Shown: one piece after another, positions 35,073 through 43,854 of the stretch
How positions within the stretch are numbered: position 1 is the stretch's first letter
Layout: every line of letters begins with the position of its first letter
Source of the DNA: Veillonella sp.
GTDB taxonomy: Bacteria > Bacillota > Negativicutes > Veillonellales > Veillonellaceae
Direction of reading: 5' to 3'
Length of the DNA stretch: 64,000 nt
Assembly (NCBI RefSeq): GCF_041333735.1
Contig: NZ_JBGKFB010000001.1
Span: forward strand, 923,001-987,000
Position numbers and translations under genes: made by a program
The notes under the pieces: generated by a model
Told to the model about the DNA's origin: nothing
The model's database searches: none
What the model saw: the letters and a program-made list of their open reading frames with translations, nothing else

Positions 35073-35172
35073 AGAATTTAACATTTGAGCAGATTTTAGA
35101 ATTTAATACTTGAGCAGACTTTAGAAATTAATATGTGAGTAGAATTTAGAATTCAATATATGACATAGAATT
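35073..35172 (+). repeat. 25-bp tandem repeat, 4 copies
   Basis: Four head-to-tail 25-bp units (35073, 35098, 35123, 35148) share AGAATTTAATA and a TGAGCAGA-like half, with increasing divergence towards the gene. The array ends 20 bases before the start codon at 35193. The rest of 34905-35072 shows no gene. Confidence 0.85.
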
Positions 35173-35192
35173 TTGAATTAAAGGGGAAAGAA

Positions 35193-36173
35193 ATGAAATC
35201 CATTAGAACACAAGATGCTGTAGGGCATGCATTAATACATGATTTAGTACGTATTGTTATCGGCGAGGTGAAAGATACGCCGTTCCGCCGTGGGCATGTG
35301 ATTACGGAAGAGGATATTCCAAAATTATTAGACCTTGGTAAAGAGCATATCTTTGTAATGGAACCTGAAGATGAAGGGTTCTTGCACGAAGAGGATGTGG
35401 CACGTGCTTTGTACAATATGGCAGGTGGCGAGAACATGCATGATGGCCCTATGGCGCAAGGCAAAATCGAAGCCATTGCAGACTTAGATGGCCTCTTTAA
35501 AGTTGATGTAGATCGCTTACATGCTATTAATAGCATTGGCGAGCTTACCATAGTAACGAGATTTAATAATACACCTGTAAAAGCAGACGATAAATTGGCA
35601 GGCATGCGTTGTATTCCATTGTTATTAGAGGAACAACAAGTAGAGGATGCGAAAAAAATCGCTAATGGCAAGCCTTTACTCAATGTAAAACCATTCGTAC
35701 GCAAAACAATGGGCATCGTTACTACAGGCTCCGAAGTATTTGAAGACCGTATTAAAGATGCTTTCACACCAATCATTGAAGAACGTTGTGCTGAATTTGG
35801 TGTAAAAAAAGTAGCTCATGAAATTGTAACGGATAATACAGACGATATCGTGGCGGCTATCGACAAGGTAAAACAAGCTGGCGCTGATATTATTTTCTGT
35901 ACTGGCGGCATGAGCGTTGATCCTGACGATTTAACACCAGGGGCCATTAAACGCTATGCAGATCGCGTAGTGACTTATGGTTTGCCTGTATTGCCAGGCT
36001 CCATGGTTTGTATTGCATACTGCGCAGATGGTACGCCAATCCTCGGCGTTCCAGGCGGTGTGTTATTCAGCAAACCGACTGCCTTTGATGAAATCTTGCC
36101 ACGTCTCGTTGCAGATGATGAAATCACAAAAGAAGATTGCATCCGTATGGGCCATGGTGGCTTTTTAGGATAA
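35193..36173 (+). CDS. Molybdopterin-binding (MoaB/Mog/MoeA-like) domain protein
   Basis: A 326-residue protein whose C-terminal half (about 165-320) is a MoCF-type domain: MGIVTTGSEVF, IIFCTGGMSVDPDDLTP and PGSMVCIAYCADGTPILGVPGGV match the molybdopterin-binding fold. The N-terminal half (about 1-160) is not the usual MoeA domain set. It resembles the group of molybdopterin-binding proteins found near molybdenum hydroxylase maturation genes. A role in molybdenum cofactor insertion or processing is likely but not certain. AAAGGGG precedes ATG 35193. No molybdoenzyme gene is in the window. Confidence 0.75.
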   Translation: MKSIRTQDAVGHALIHDLVRIVIGEVKDTPFRRGHVITEEDIPKLLDLGKEHIFVMEPEDEGFLHEEDVARALYNMAGGENMHDGPMAQGKIEAIADLDGLFKVDVDRLHAINSIGELTIVTRFNNTPVKADDKLAGMRCIPLLLEEQQVEDAKKIANGKPLLNVKPFVRKTMGIVTTGSEVFEDRIKDAFTPIIEERCAEFGVKKVAHEIVTDNTDDIVAAIDKVKQAGADIIFCTGGMSVDPDDLTPGAIKRYADRVVTYGLPVLPGSMVCIAYCADGTPILGVPGGVLFSKPTAFDEILPRLVADDEITKEDCIRMGHGGFLG

Positions 36174-36212
36174 TCTTTTTTAGAAGATTGAAAAACCATA
36201 TAAATCCATACA

Positions 36213-36241
36213 AAAAGCGGGTAGATATCTACCCGCTTAAT
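36213..36241 (+). terminator. Bidirectional intrinsic terminator
   Basis: Palindrome AAGCGGGTAGATATCTACCC and CGCTT with A tract before, between convergent genes. Confidence 0.85.
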
Positions 36242-36261
36242 TTGTTAGTGCCATTATATTA

Positions 36262-36492
36262 TTAAAATGATTTTTTCCCTAGTGTAGGATGACTACAACG
36301 TTTTAACGTAAGTGTGTCAATCATGTGGACTGCTTCATCTAATGTGATATCCTCACGCTTTGTCGGTGTTTCCAGAACTGCCAATGGATGGTCGGTGCCT
36401 ACCTCACCAGAGGGCAAGTAAATATATTCTTGGTTAATAGTATCACCAAAAATATAGCCCGCTTGTAAATGTTCTTTATGAATGCGACTCAT
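36262..36492 (-). CDS. Small hypothetical protein, 76 aa
   Basis: A 76-residue soluble protein (MSRIHKEHLQAGYIF start; IYLPSGEVGTDH middle; basic C-terminus). No family is recognised. AAGGAG lies 6 bases before ATG 36492 and it follows the phosphoesterase gene by only 9 bases on the same strand, so they are probably co-transcribed. Confidence 0.55.
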   Translation of the reverse strand: MSRIHKEHLQAGYIFGDTINQEYIYLPSGEVGTDHPLAVLETPTKREDITLDEAVHMIDTLTLKRCSHPTLGKKSF

Positions 36493-36501
36493 GGTCTCTC
36501 C

Positions 36502-37314
36502 TTACATAATTTCTTTTAGTTTAAAGTCTAGATAGTCTGCAGATACTAGCTCTAATTTTGTGGAACCAAACTCCTTTGGAATACGTTTAAAGGATATTTG
36601 ATCGTGTAAATGTCCAAAGATACATGTATCTACATTGTATGTCTCCATGAGATCCGTAAAGCCTGAAGTGGTGTTGGACTCATTGAATGGAGGATAGTGT
36701 AACAATAAGATTTTTGTTACTGGTATCTTGTCTATATCTATAGTTAGTGGATTGCTTTTATCAGAGTCTGTAGTATCTACGTTTATTTCTGATTTGAATG
36801 ATTCTATTAGTGTTTCTACAGCTTTATCCATTTCTTGTAGTGCTGCTTCGGTGCGAATCAGTTCTCTATCGTAAATGGATTGGTCTGTTTCAGGAGTGAA
36901 ATGGGAGTCTCCAGGGCAGAGGTAAGCGCGTGTGCCACCAAAGGCAATAATGTGTGGACCTTCTTCTGTTTGAATAAGCTGTGCTGTACCATGACCTTGT
37001 AAGAAGGTGATAGCATCGCCCATGAGGTTTCGCATCTTGTTGGCCGAGGCCCACCAGTAATCGTGGTTACCGCGGATCATATATTTCTTTCCCGGCATGG
37101 ATGCAATTTCTTGTAAGTCACAAGCTGCCTCATCGAGGCGAAGGGCCCAACTCATGTCACCTACGAGAAAGACTATATCTTCGTCTGTTACACGGGCGTT
37201 CCAATCTTCTTTGATGCGGCTCCAGTGATTATCCCAATGGGGACCAAAAATATCCATCGGCTTCGTCGGAGGGCTGCCAGATAGATGGAGGTCGCCGATG
37301 GCAAATACTTTCAT
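36502..37314 (-). CDS. Metallophosphoesterase
   Basis: A 270-residue calcineurin-like phosphoesterase with the full metal-binding set: GDLHLSG (near residue 6), VGDMSWAL (near 50), GNHDYWW (near 82), LHYPPF (near 204) and FGHLHDQ (near 235). The substrate is unknown. A less conserved insert (about 150-190) rich in Asp and Ser lies between motifs. ATG 37314 is preferred over 37320 because GAAAGG touches the upstream ATG but lies 6 bases before this one. It leads a two-gene unit with the 76-residue protein. Confidence 0.85.
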   Translation of the reverse strand: MKVFAIGDLHLSGSPPTKPMDIFGPHWDNHWSRIKEDWNARVTDEDIVFLVGDMSWALRLDEAACDLQEIASMPGKKYMIRGNHDYWWASANKMRNLMGDAITFLQGHGTAQLIQTEEGPHIIAFGGTRAYLCPGDSHFTPETDQSIYDRELIRTEAALQEMDKAVETLIESFKSEINVDTTDSDKSNPLTIDIDKIPVTKILLLHYPPFNESNTTSGFTDLMETYNVDTCIFGHLHDQISFKRIPKEFGSTKLELVSADYLDFKLKEIM

Positions 37315-37399
37315 AAACATCCTTTCAAATATATACTCAAAGCTATTTAGAACAAAAATGTATTATCAAAACTCTTTAGATTAAATGTGTATCATTAAA

Positions 37400-38173
37400 C
37401 TATTTAGAGGCGTGGAAGTACGGTGCAATGTCTTGGATGATTTTTGCAGCCCGCTCTTCGTCGCAAGTTTGAGGAATTTTGTAGCCCACATAGAGTGGTG
37501 TTGTTACATAACGGGCCACAACCTTGATATAGTCGTAGCCGTCCTCAAGATTATATACAAAATAGTTATAGGAATGGCTATAGTTGGCGATGCTGCGCAA
37601 TACATAGCGTAATACCTGTTGTAAACGCAATGCTACGGAGCGCACCGGTGCATCTGGTTTAAAGCGTATGTTGTACTCAAAGAAGCCAATGATGGGCTGT
37701 GTAGACAAGGTGATGCGCACATCTTGATCCTCGTGTAAGAGCCAGCCTTCCATATTTTGAGCTGTAATATCTTCGTGATAATCGTAATCTTCAAGGCCTA
37801 TGATTTGGCTGTGAGGATGACGAATGGAACCACCGGACATATAACCATGGTTTTTAAAGAATAATACGGATTTGAATTCTTTTCGTTGTCGTGTTTCGCG
37901 CCATTTATCAAGGCCAAATTGGAGAATACGAGCTGCTTCGTCAGCCGGCAAGGTGGAAAATTCGCCTTCGTCCGTTTCGGTTTCGATAATAACCGTGGGC
38001 CATGTTTTATCTAGTACAGGATATTTGTTCATGAGCCATATGATATGACCCGATGTATCTAGGATATCCGTTAATTTTGCACGATCACAGAAGGGGCAGC
38101 GCACTTCTTCGTTGCGAATATTAACAGGCTTAGTGCGCCCTAGTGCGATGTTAAATCGTAGTGGTTTATTCAT
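37400..38173 (-). CDS. DUF4931 / GalT-like HIT-superfamily protein
   Basis: A 257-residue protein related to galactose-1-phosphate uridylyltransferases: zinc-type CPFCDRAK near residue 27, NKYPVL near 50, and the nucleotidyl-transfer-type GGSIRHPHSQIIG (HPHSQ near 120). No GalK or GalE is nearby. The reading closest to the family is DUF4931, whose substrate is undefined. ATG 38173 gives better spacing from GGAGG than ATG 38176. The product is probably a nucleotide-sugar or nucleotide phosphate-transfer enzyme, by inference. Confidence 0.65.
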   Translation of the reverse strand: MNKPLRFNIALGRTKPVNIRNEEVRCPFCDRAKLTDILDTSGHIIWLMNKYPVLDKTWPTVIIETETDEGEFSTLPADEAARILQFGLDKWRETRQRKEFKSVLFFKNHGYMSGGSIRHPHSQIIGLEDYDYHEDITAQNMEGWLLHEDQDVRITLSTQPIIGFFEYNIRFKPDAPVRSVALRLQQVLRYVLRSIANYSHSYNYFVYNLEDGYDYIKVVARYVTTPLYVGYKIPQTCDEERAAKIIQDIAPYFHASK

Positions 38174-38290
38174 CATGTGCCTCCTTCCTCGTAAGAAAAT
38201 CTATACTCTTAATCATACCATAATTAGCCCATTCGTACATGAAATAATGGTATAATAATAGAGTATTATATAAATGATTAAGGAGGCTCT

Positions 38291-38812
38291 ATGAAACCGA
38301 CGACGCTTGTATTTCCTATTGATGAACAAAATCGTATATTGCTAGGTCGTAAAAAACGTGGTTTCGGGGCTGATAAATATAATGGATTTGGTGGTAAACT
38401 CGAGGCTGGTGAAAGCTTCCGAGACTGTGCCATCCGTGAGTTGTTTGAGGAATCTGGCCTTCATGGTCGCCCAGAAGATCTAGAATGTGTAGCAGCTTTT
38501 GACTTTCAATTTCCCTTTGATGAAAGCTTAACGCATGTCGGTTATGTGTATTTTTTGCGTACTTTCACAGGCAATGTAGAGGAAACCGACGAAATGGAGC
38601 CCCATTGGCTGACAGTAGATGAAATTCCCTACGAGCACATGTGGGATGGTGACCGCCAATGGTTGCCGATGCTACTAGAAGGTAAGAAATTAAAAGGGCC
38701 TATCGTATTTGGTCGAGACAATAGCACGGTAGATAAAATGGATTTAACCACCGTCGATACCGTTCTTGAAAGCGAACACTTGGCGCGCATTGATCTATAT
38801 GTTAATGGTTAA
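38291..38812 (+). CDS. NUDIX hydrolase, 8-oxo-dGTP diphosphatase-like
   Basis: A 173-residue NUDIX protein with a full box GGKLEAGESFRDCAIRELFE followed by ESGL (near residues 34-57). The GRKKRGFGADKYNGFGG segment before the box resembles MTH1/MutT1-type enzymes that destroy oxidised purine nucleotides. AAGGAGG precedes ATG 38291. The stop lies 8 bases before mutY on the same strand, so the two probably form an operon guarding against 8-oxoguanine (the GO system). Confidence 0.85.
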   Translation: MKPTTLVFPIDEQNRILLGRKKRGFGADKYNGFGGKLEAGESFRDCAIRELFEESGLHGRPEDLECVAAFDFQFPFDESLTHVGYVYFLRTFTGNVEETDEMEPHWLTVDEIPYEHMWDGDRQWLPMLLEGKKLKGPIVFGRDNSTVDKMDLTTVDTVLESEHLARIDLYVNG

Positions 38813-38820
38813 GAGGTAAT

Positions 38821-39918
38821 ATGACTGATAAAAAGAGTCCCAAGTGGGTGCCACAGCTATTAGCGTGGTATGATGTGAATAAGCGGGATTTACCGTGGCG
38901 TGATTGTGGGGATCCTTATAAGGTTTGGGTTTCTGAGGTGATGAGCCAACAGACCCGCATTGAGGCGATGAAGCCCTATTATGATAACTGGATGCGTCTA
39001 TTTCCAACCTTAGAAGATTTGGCAAAGTCCAGTGAAGATGAGGTCGTTCACGCTTGGCAAGGGCTTGGCTATTATAGCCGAGCTCGTAACTTGCGTCTTG
39101 GTGTAAAGGATGTCGTAGAAAACTACGGTGGTGTTGTACCTCATGACCGCAAGACTATGGAGTCCTTGAAGGGTGTAGGTTCTTATACGGCTGGGGCTGT
39201 ACTATCTATGGCGTACAACGAACCAGAAGTGGCTGTAGACGGCAATGTACTGCGCATTTATGCTCGTTTGTATCGCATCTTTGACGATATTTTGAGCACG
39301 AAAGGCAAGAAGGCCATAACCGCTATCGTAGAGGAAACATTGCCTCATGACCGACCTGGCGACTTTAACCAAGCCTTGATGGACTTTGGTTCTGCTGTGT
39401 GCATTCCAAAAACTCCACGCTGCGGAGAATGTCCTATTGTAAATATGTGCGAAGCATACCAACATAAGGATACGGACAAATTACCTGTACGCATCAAGAA
39501 AACAAAGGTCGTAGAGGTGCCTCTATTTGTAGGTATCTTGCAATATGAAGACTATTATCTATTGCACAAACGTCCTAACCGTGGATTGTTACGGTCCATG
39601 TGGGAATTCCCATCTGTGGAAATGGTATCTGCCTTTGAGGTCGGAGAACAAAGCCTTGAGGCGTTAGTTAGGGATCTAGGTTTTGAATTATCCTTGCAAC
39701 CAGTATTAGTAAAAGAGATAACACATATTTTCTCTCATCGAAAATGGTTCATGAAAGCATTTTGTGGCGATTTAATGTACGTAGGAGATGCTAAGAATAT
39801 AACGATCGGAGCTATCCAAAAGCAGTTGCCAAAGGATTGGATGCTCATCAAGCGCGATGAGTTCGCCGAGTATGCTTGGGCAGGTCCTCATGGTAAATTG
39901 ACGGAGATTGCAAAATAA
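38821..39918 (+). CDS. mutY: A/G-specific adenine glycosylase MutY
   Basis: MutY removes adenine mispaired with 8-oxoguanine. The 365 residues show the catalytic-helix region VSEVMSQQTRIEAM (near 40), a helix-hairpin-helix LKGVGSYTAGAV (near 118) with VDGNVLRIYARL (Asp near 139), the iron-sulfur cysteines CIPKTPRCGECPIVNMC (near 197-213), and a C-terminal NUDIX-like 8-oxoG-sensing domain (about 230-365). It directly follows the NUDIX gene. AAGAGG precedes ATG 38821. Confidence 0.95.
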   Translation: MTDKKSPKWVPQLLAWYDVNKRDLPWRDCGDPYKVWVSEVMSQQTRIEAMKPYYDNWMRLFPTLEDLAKSSEDEVVHAWQGLGYYSRARNLRLGVKDVVENYGGVVPHDRKTMESLKGVGSYTAGAVLSMAYNEPEVAVDGNVLRIYARLYRIFDDILSTKGKKAITAIVEETLPHDRPGDFNQALMDFGSAVCIPKTPRCGECPIVNMCEAYQHKDTDKLPVRIKKTKVVEVPLFVGILQYEDYYLLHKRPNRGLLRSMWEFPSVEMVSAFEVGEQSLEALVRDLGFELSLQPVLVKEITHIFSHRKWFMKAFCGDLMYVGDAKNITIGAIQKQLPKDWMLIKRDEFAEYAWAGPHGKLTEIAK

Positions 39919-39934
39919 TTTGTAGGAGCAATGA

Positions 39935-41116
39935 ATGAGAATTCTATTTAATATCATTTTTTCTGCTATCCTCGTAATAGGATTGGTAGGATTTTGGGCT
40001 CTATTCCTCAACTTGTGGAAGCCTAAAAAGAAATGGCCTGCCTGGGTAGGCTATATCATCATTATCGGTGCGTGGTTCGCTGCCATTCGATACTATATAC
40101 TAAATCAAGTAGATCTATATGGAACGATGTATTATCCGTTGATGAATATGTTCCGTACTGAAAGCTATGGTTTTCTCTTTGGTTTATTCTTGGCTATTCC
40201 TGTATTCATCGTTCTCAGCTTGTTATACTGGGCGGTTAATAAGATTTGGAGCAAAACGCCAGAGGAGAATAGAACAGGCCGTCGCGCTTTCTTTAGAACG
40301 GCAGCCACAGTGGTGCCGTTAGCAACAATCGGTGGTTCTAGCTATGCTGCCTATGTAGGTCAACATGAGATTGAGGTCACTCATGAAAGCTTTGGGTATA
40401 CGAACTTACCACCTGGCTTAAAGGACTATAAAATCGTTCAACTCAGTGATATCCACGTCGGTCCAAGCATCGATTTAGATGGTCTTGATGAAATTTTAAA
40501 GCTCGCCCTTGTAGAGAAGCCTAATCGCGTTGTCATCACTGGTGACTTAATCGATAAAATCGCTTGGTTACCACAAGTCTGTGAAAGATTAACAACCTTT
40601 GCAAAACAAATTCCAGACGGCGTCGATTTTATCTTGGGCAATCATGAGTACCATCACGACGTAAATAAGGTACTAGACGAATTGAAACACAATACACCGA
40701 TGAATATTCTTGTGAATAGCAATATTCAAATTATGGGCGGAAAGCAACCTGTATACATTGCTGGTGTTGCCTATGATAATGATCGAGAAAAAGAAAAACG
40801 TGAAGCTATGATCGATAAGGCTTTATCTGGTATTCCGGACTATGCCTTTGTTATCTTATTGGCACATCACCCTGAATTCTTTGAAGAAGCCATTGAACGT
40901 AAAATTCCGTTGACCCTCTCTGGTCACACTCACGGTGGTCAAATCGTCTTTATGGGCATGCCGTTGGTACCAACAGGTACACCATATACAAAAGGTCGCT
41001 ACGTAGAAGAACAAAGCGTGTGCTATGTTAATAATGGCTCAGGACATTGGTTCCCAATCCGTATCAACTGCCCACGAGAAATTACAGTCATTACATTCTT
41101 TGACGGAGTAGCTTAG
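39935..41116 (+). CDS. Membrane-anchored metallophosphoesterase (YkuE/YaeI-like)
   Basis: A 393-residue protein with three or four N-terminal membrane helices (about 4-25, 34-55, 72-110), a TGRRAFFRTA segment (near 112) like a twin-arginine or anchor motif, and a C-terminal phosphoesterase domain. Metal-binding motifs are QLSDIHVGP (near 168), ITGDLID (near 200), LGNHEYHHD (near 230), LAHHPE (near 304) and LSGHTHGGQ (near 323). YkuE/YaeI proteins act at the membrane on lipid-linked phosphates. AGGAGC precedes ATG 39935; the gene starts 16 bases after mutY and may be in its operon. Confidence 0.85.
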   Translation: MRILFNIIFSAILVIGLVGFWALFLNLWKPKKKWPAWVGYIIIIGAWFAAIRYYILNQVDLYGTMYYPLMNMFRTESYGFLFGLFLAIPVFIVLSLLYWAVNKIWSKTPEENRTGRRAFFRTAATVVPLATIGGSSYAAYVGQHEIEVTHESFGYTNLPPGLKDYKIVQLSDIHVGPSIDLDGLDEILKLALVEKPNRVVITGDLIDKIAWLPQVCERLTTFAKQIPDGVDFILGNHEYHHDVNKVLDELKHNTPMNILVNSNIQIMGGKQPVYIAGVAYDNDREKEKREAMIDKALSGIPDYAFVILLAHHPEFFEEAIERKIPLTLSGHTHGGQIVFMGMPLVPTGTPYTKGRYVEEQSVCYVNNGSGHWFPIRINCPREITVITFFDGVA

Positions 41117-41170
41117 AAGTAAAGGTGAGCTCCTTAGAATAAAAGGTAAGCTCATTAAAGGGATACAATT

Positions 41171-41473
41171 ATGTATAGTAAATCCTTTATCCATAAAATC
41201 CTTATATGTACCATTCTGCTTATGCTATTTGATATCTCTCTAATCTACGATATGACAGCGGATATATATAAGGGATATCTTAAAATAGCAATACTAGTGG
41301 CCGTTGGATGCCATTTAGATATATACCTAGAATTCAGTAAACAAGAAGAACTGATAATACAAGCATTTGATAATAATACATTTAACGAGACCTATGAACT
41401 GTTAAGTACGAAACAGATGATTTTTATCATAACTTTGATTATATTAATGACTATAAACCTTGTGAAATATTAG
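41171..41473 (+). CDS. Hypothetical membrane protein, 100 aa
   Basis: A small protein with hydrophobic helices at about 8-25, 35-50 and 78-97. No family is recognised. The ribosome-binding site before ATG 41171 is weak. It is followed by a terminator. AT-rich codons set it apart from the preceding genes. Confidence 0.4.
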   Translation: MYSKSFIHKILICTILLMLFDISLIYDMTADIYKGYLKIAILVAVGCHLDIYLEFSKQEELIIQAFDNNTFNETYELLSTKQMIFIITLIILMTINLVKY

Positions 41474-41492
41474 AAACCATAGGGGACAAACT

Positions 41493-41535
41493 AAAAGAGG
41501 TATTGTATATGAAAATACAATACCTCTTTTTATTA
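41493..41535 (+). terminator. Intrinsic terminator
   Basis: AAAAGAGGTATTGTAT and its mirror (41493-41508 with 41515-41530), followed by T-rich sequence. Confidence 0.88.
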
Positions 41536-41623
41536 TATGAACTTATATAAAAGTTATGATATATTAGAGTTAAAATTTTTAGTTGTGTTGTGAGACTATC
41601 ATTTTTATTGTAGGAGTAAGTTT

Positions 41624-41827
41624 ATGTTTTTAAAAATTTATAATTATTTGGTGAGGGGAGTTGTACTTTTCTTTCTTATAATTATCCCTTTTACTATTGT
41701 TATGAATCCTGAAATGATTGCGGATGAAGTTGATTTTTATTTTTTTGTTACTGTATATATTGTAATCTTTTTGACCTATGTGGTATGGAACTATATTTAT
41801 AACTATTTAAGACGTAAAAGAGGTTAG
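41624..41827 (+). CDS. Hypothetical two-helix membrane protein, 67 aa
   Basis: Two hydrophobic segments (about 10-27 and 38-58) and a basic C-terminal RRKRG. TAGGAG precedes ATG 41624. It sits 5 bases before another small membrane-protein gene, suggesting one transcript. No family is recognised. Confidence 0.5.
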   Translation: MFLKIYNYLVRGVVLFFLIIIPFTIVMNPEMIADEVDFYFFVTVYIVIFLTYVVWNYIYNYLRRKRG

Positions 41828-41832
41828 CATTT

Positions 41833-42234
41833 GTGCATATTCATTTACCATTAGTTTTAGAAGCTATCATTTTTTCGTGGATTGCTTTATATTGGCTTAT
41901 TTATAAAATCTTATTAAGGAAAAAGCTTTCACCATTATTAGTATCTTTAATTGCTAATTCTGATTATGGTTTCATGAAGGTTCTTTCCTGGTCGGCAATT
42001 ATTACATATCCGTTTATGCTATTTAGCATGTTTTATTTCTTAGATTATATCGCTGTACCAATTGTATTAGTGTGGTTCTTGCAGCCTGTTTTTGTGTTAG
42101 CTGTATTATTAAAACAGCCACCTCGTAGTCGCTATTATGAATGGGCTAGAAAAAAACAGATGTATGTAGTTCTTTTTATTTTTGCTTACATAATGTCTGC
42201 GTTAATTTTGTTGAAAGTTAATAAGCTGATCTAA
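41833..42234 (+). CDS. Hypothetical membrane protein, 133 aa
   Basis: Starts at GTG 41833 and has four hydrophobic segments (about 5-25, 48-70, 73-92, 108-130). AGAGG lies 9 bases upstream within the previous gene, so translation is probably coupled. No family is recognised. It shares AT-rich base use with the 67-residue gene. Confidence 0.5.
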   Translation: MHIHLPLVLEAIIFSWIALYWLIYKILLRKKLSPLLVSLIANSDYGFMKVLSWSAIITYPFMLFSMFYFLDYIAVPIVLVWFLQPVFVLAVLLKQPPRSRYYEWARKKQMYVVLFIFAYIMSALILLKVNKLI

Positions 42235-42246
42235 GATTTAAGATAG

Positions 42247-42282
42247 AAAGCCCCGATACGTTATGTATCGGGGCTTTTTCCG
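42247..42282 (+). terminator. Bidirectional intrinsic terminator
   Basis: AAAGCCCCGATAC and GTATCGGGGCTTTTT, a perfect stem with a 5-base loop, lies between the small membrane genes and convergent fumC. Confidence 0.92.
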
Positions 42283-42336
42283 TTCATTTGAGGTATGAGA
42301 GGATGTTACATATATGTCATAGAGATGAGAGAGATT

Positions 42337-43692
42337 TTATTTCATGCGAACTGCTTCAGCAAATTCGTCTTCAGTCATAAGTTTTTCTTCCAAGATGATT
42401 TCTTTGATAGAGCAACCGCGTTTGTACGCTTCTTTTACAACCTTAGCACTCTTGTCGTAGCCGATGTATGGTGTTAAGGATGTAGCAATCATGAGGGATT
42501 GTTCTACGAAGAAGTTGAGTTTTTCAGGCACAAATTCTACGCCGTCGATGCAGTGTGTTGTGAAAGAGTTCATAGCGTCTGCGAGGAGGCGACAGCTTTC
42601 AACAAAATCATAGATCATGATAGGCATGTACACGTTCAATTGGAACGCACCGCTGCCTGCACAGAGTGTCATAGTTGTATTATGACCAAATACTTGGGCG
42701 CATACCATGGTTAAGGCTTCACATTGTGTAGGATTTACCTTGCCTGGCATGATGGAGGAGCCCGGTTCGTTTTCAGGTAGATGCCATTCGCCGTAACCGC
42801 AACGAGGGCCAGAGCCTAAGAAGCGAACGTCGTTAGCGATTTTGAACAGTGTTGTAGCCAATGTGTTAAGTGCACCGTGAGCCATCATGAACGCATCTTT
42901 AAGAGCGAGTCCTTGGAATTTGTTGTTTTTCACGCGGAATGGAGCACCTGTTACCTCTGGCAATACAGTTTCCATAACGTCTAGATAGCCTTTAGGCGTG
43001 TTTACACCTGTGCCGACCGCAGTGCCGCCAAGGGCTACGTCGAGTAGGTAGTCAGCGTTTTGAAGGAGCATAGTTTTTGCAGTTTTTAAGCCGTCCACAA
43101 AGGCACTGATTTCTTGGTCCACCATGATGAAAGTAGCATCTTGTAGGTGTGTACGACCAACTTTTTGCAAGCCTTTGCCTTTTTCTTGCAATTTCTCGAA
43201 GGATTGGATAAGGCCGTCCAATGCAGGTATTACGCGTTTTGTAATTTCAAAGTACGCACAGATATGCATTGCCGTAGGGAATGTATCGTTTGTACTTTGG
43301 CCGCGGTTTACATCGTCGTTAGGATGGAGCGGGTTGCTTTCATCTAACTGTTTAGCCCGGTGAGCGATTACCTCGTTCACATTCATGTTAGTTTGTGTGC
43401 CAGAACCTGTTTGGAATACTGTTAATGGGAATTCATCATCCCATTTGCCATCTACGATCTCATCTACTACTTGAGCGATGAGTTTCGCTTTTTCCTCAGT
43501 TACTGCGCCACATTTTGCATTGGTTAAAGCACATGCTTTTTTTACAAGCGCAAGCGCTTTGATTTGTTCAATAGGGATGCGGTGGTTACCGATCTTAAAG
43601 TTATTGAACGAGCGTTGCGTTTGAGGTCCGTAAATTCGTCTAGCGTCGACTTCGACTGGTCCCATTGAATCATATTCAATTCTTGTTTCCAT
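42337..43692 (-). CDS. fumC: Class II fumarate hydratase
   Basis: FumC interconverts fumarate and malate in the cytoplasm without an iron-sulfur cluster. The 451-residue product has the superfamily signature GSSIMPGKVNPTQCE (near 310) with the catalytic Ser loop, GSGTQTNMNVNEV (near 95) and GRTHLQDA (near 180). In lactate fermenters it serves the reductive branch to succinate/propionate. ATG 43692 follows AAGGAGG by 10 bases; the longer frame starts inside a CCGAC/GTCGG hairpin (43717-43740). It is monocistronic. Confidence 0.95.
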   Translation of the reverse strand: METRIEYDSMGPVEVDARRIYGPQTQRSFNNFKIGNHRIPIEQIKALALVKKACALTNAKCGAVTEEKAKLIAQVVDEIVDGKWDDEFPLTVFQTGSGTQTNMNVNEVIAHRAKQLDESNPLHPNDDVNRGQSTNDTFPTAMHICAYFEITKRVIPALDGLIQSFEKLQEKGKGLQKVGRTHLQDATFIMVDQEISAFVDGLKTAKTMLLQNADYLLDVALGGTAVGTGVNTPKGYLDVMETVLPEVTGAPFRVKNNKFQGLALKDAFMMAHGALNTLATTLFKIANDVRFLGSGPRCGYGEWHLPENEPGSSIMPGKVNPTQCEALTMVCAQVFGHNTTMTLCAGSGAFQLNVYMPIMIYDFVESCRLLADAMNSFTTHCIDGVEFVPEKLNFFVEQSLMIATSLTPYIGYDKSAKVVKEAYKRGCSIKEIILEEKLMTEDEFAEAVRMK

Positions 43693-43802
43693 AATGTTTA
43701 CAACCTCCTTAAAAGACATGCCGACTTTATCGTCGGTAATTTAATTATATAAAATCCTGTATATTTGTACAGAATAAAAGATAATGATTTCTATTTTCAT
43801 AT

Positions 43803-43850
43803 AGAGGAAAGGTGTATATGCGATTTGTGCATATACACCTTTTCTCCTCT
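43803..43850 (-). repeat. Long hairpin upstream of fumC
   Basis: AGAGGAAAGGTGTATATGC pairs with GCATATACACCTTTTCTCCT (one two-base bulge) around a 7-base loop. It lies about 110 bases upstream of fumC and next to palindromic element D. It may be a terminator for an unseen transcript or part of the fumC leader. Confidence 0.55.
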
Positions 43851-43854
43851 CCCA

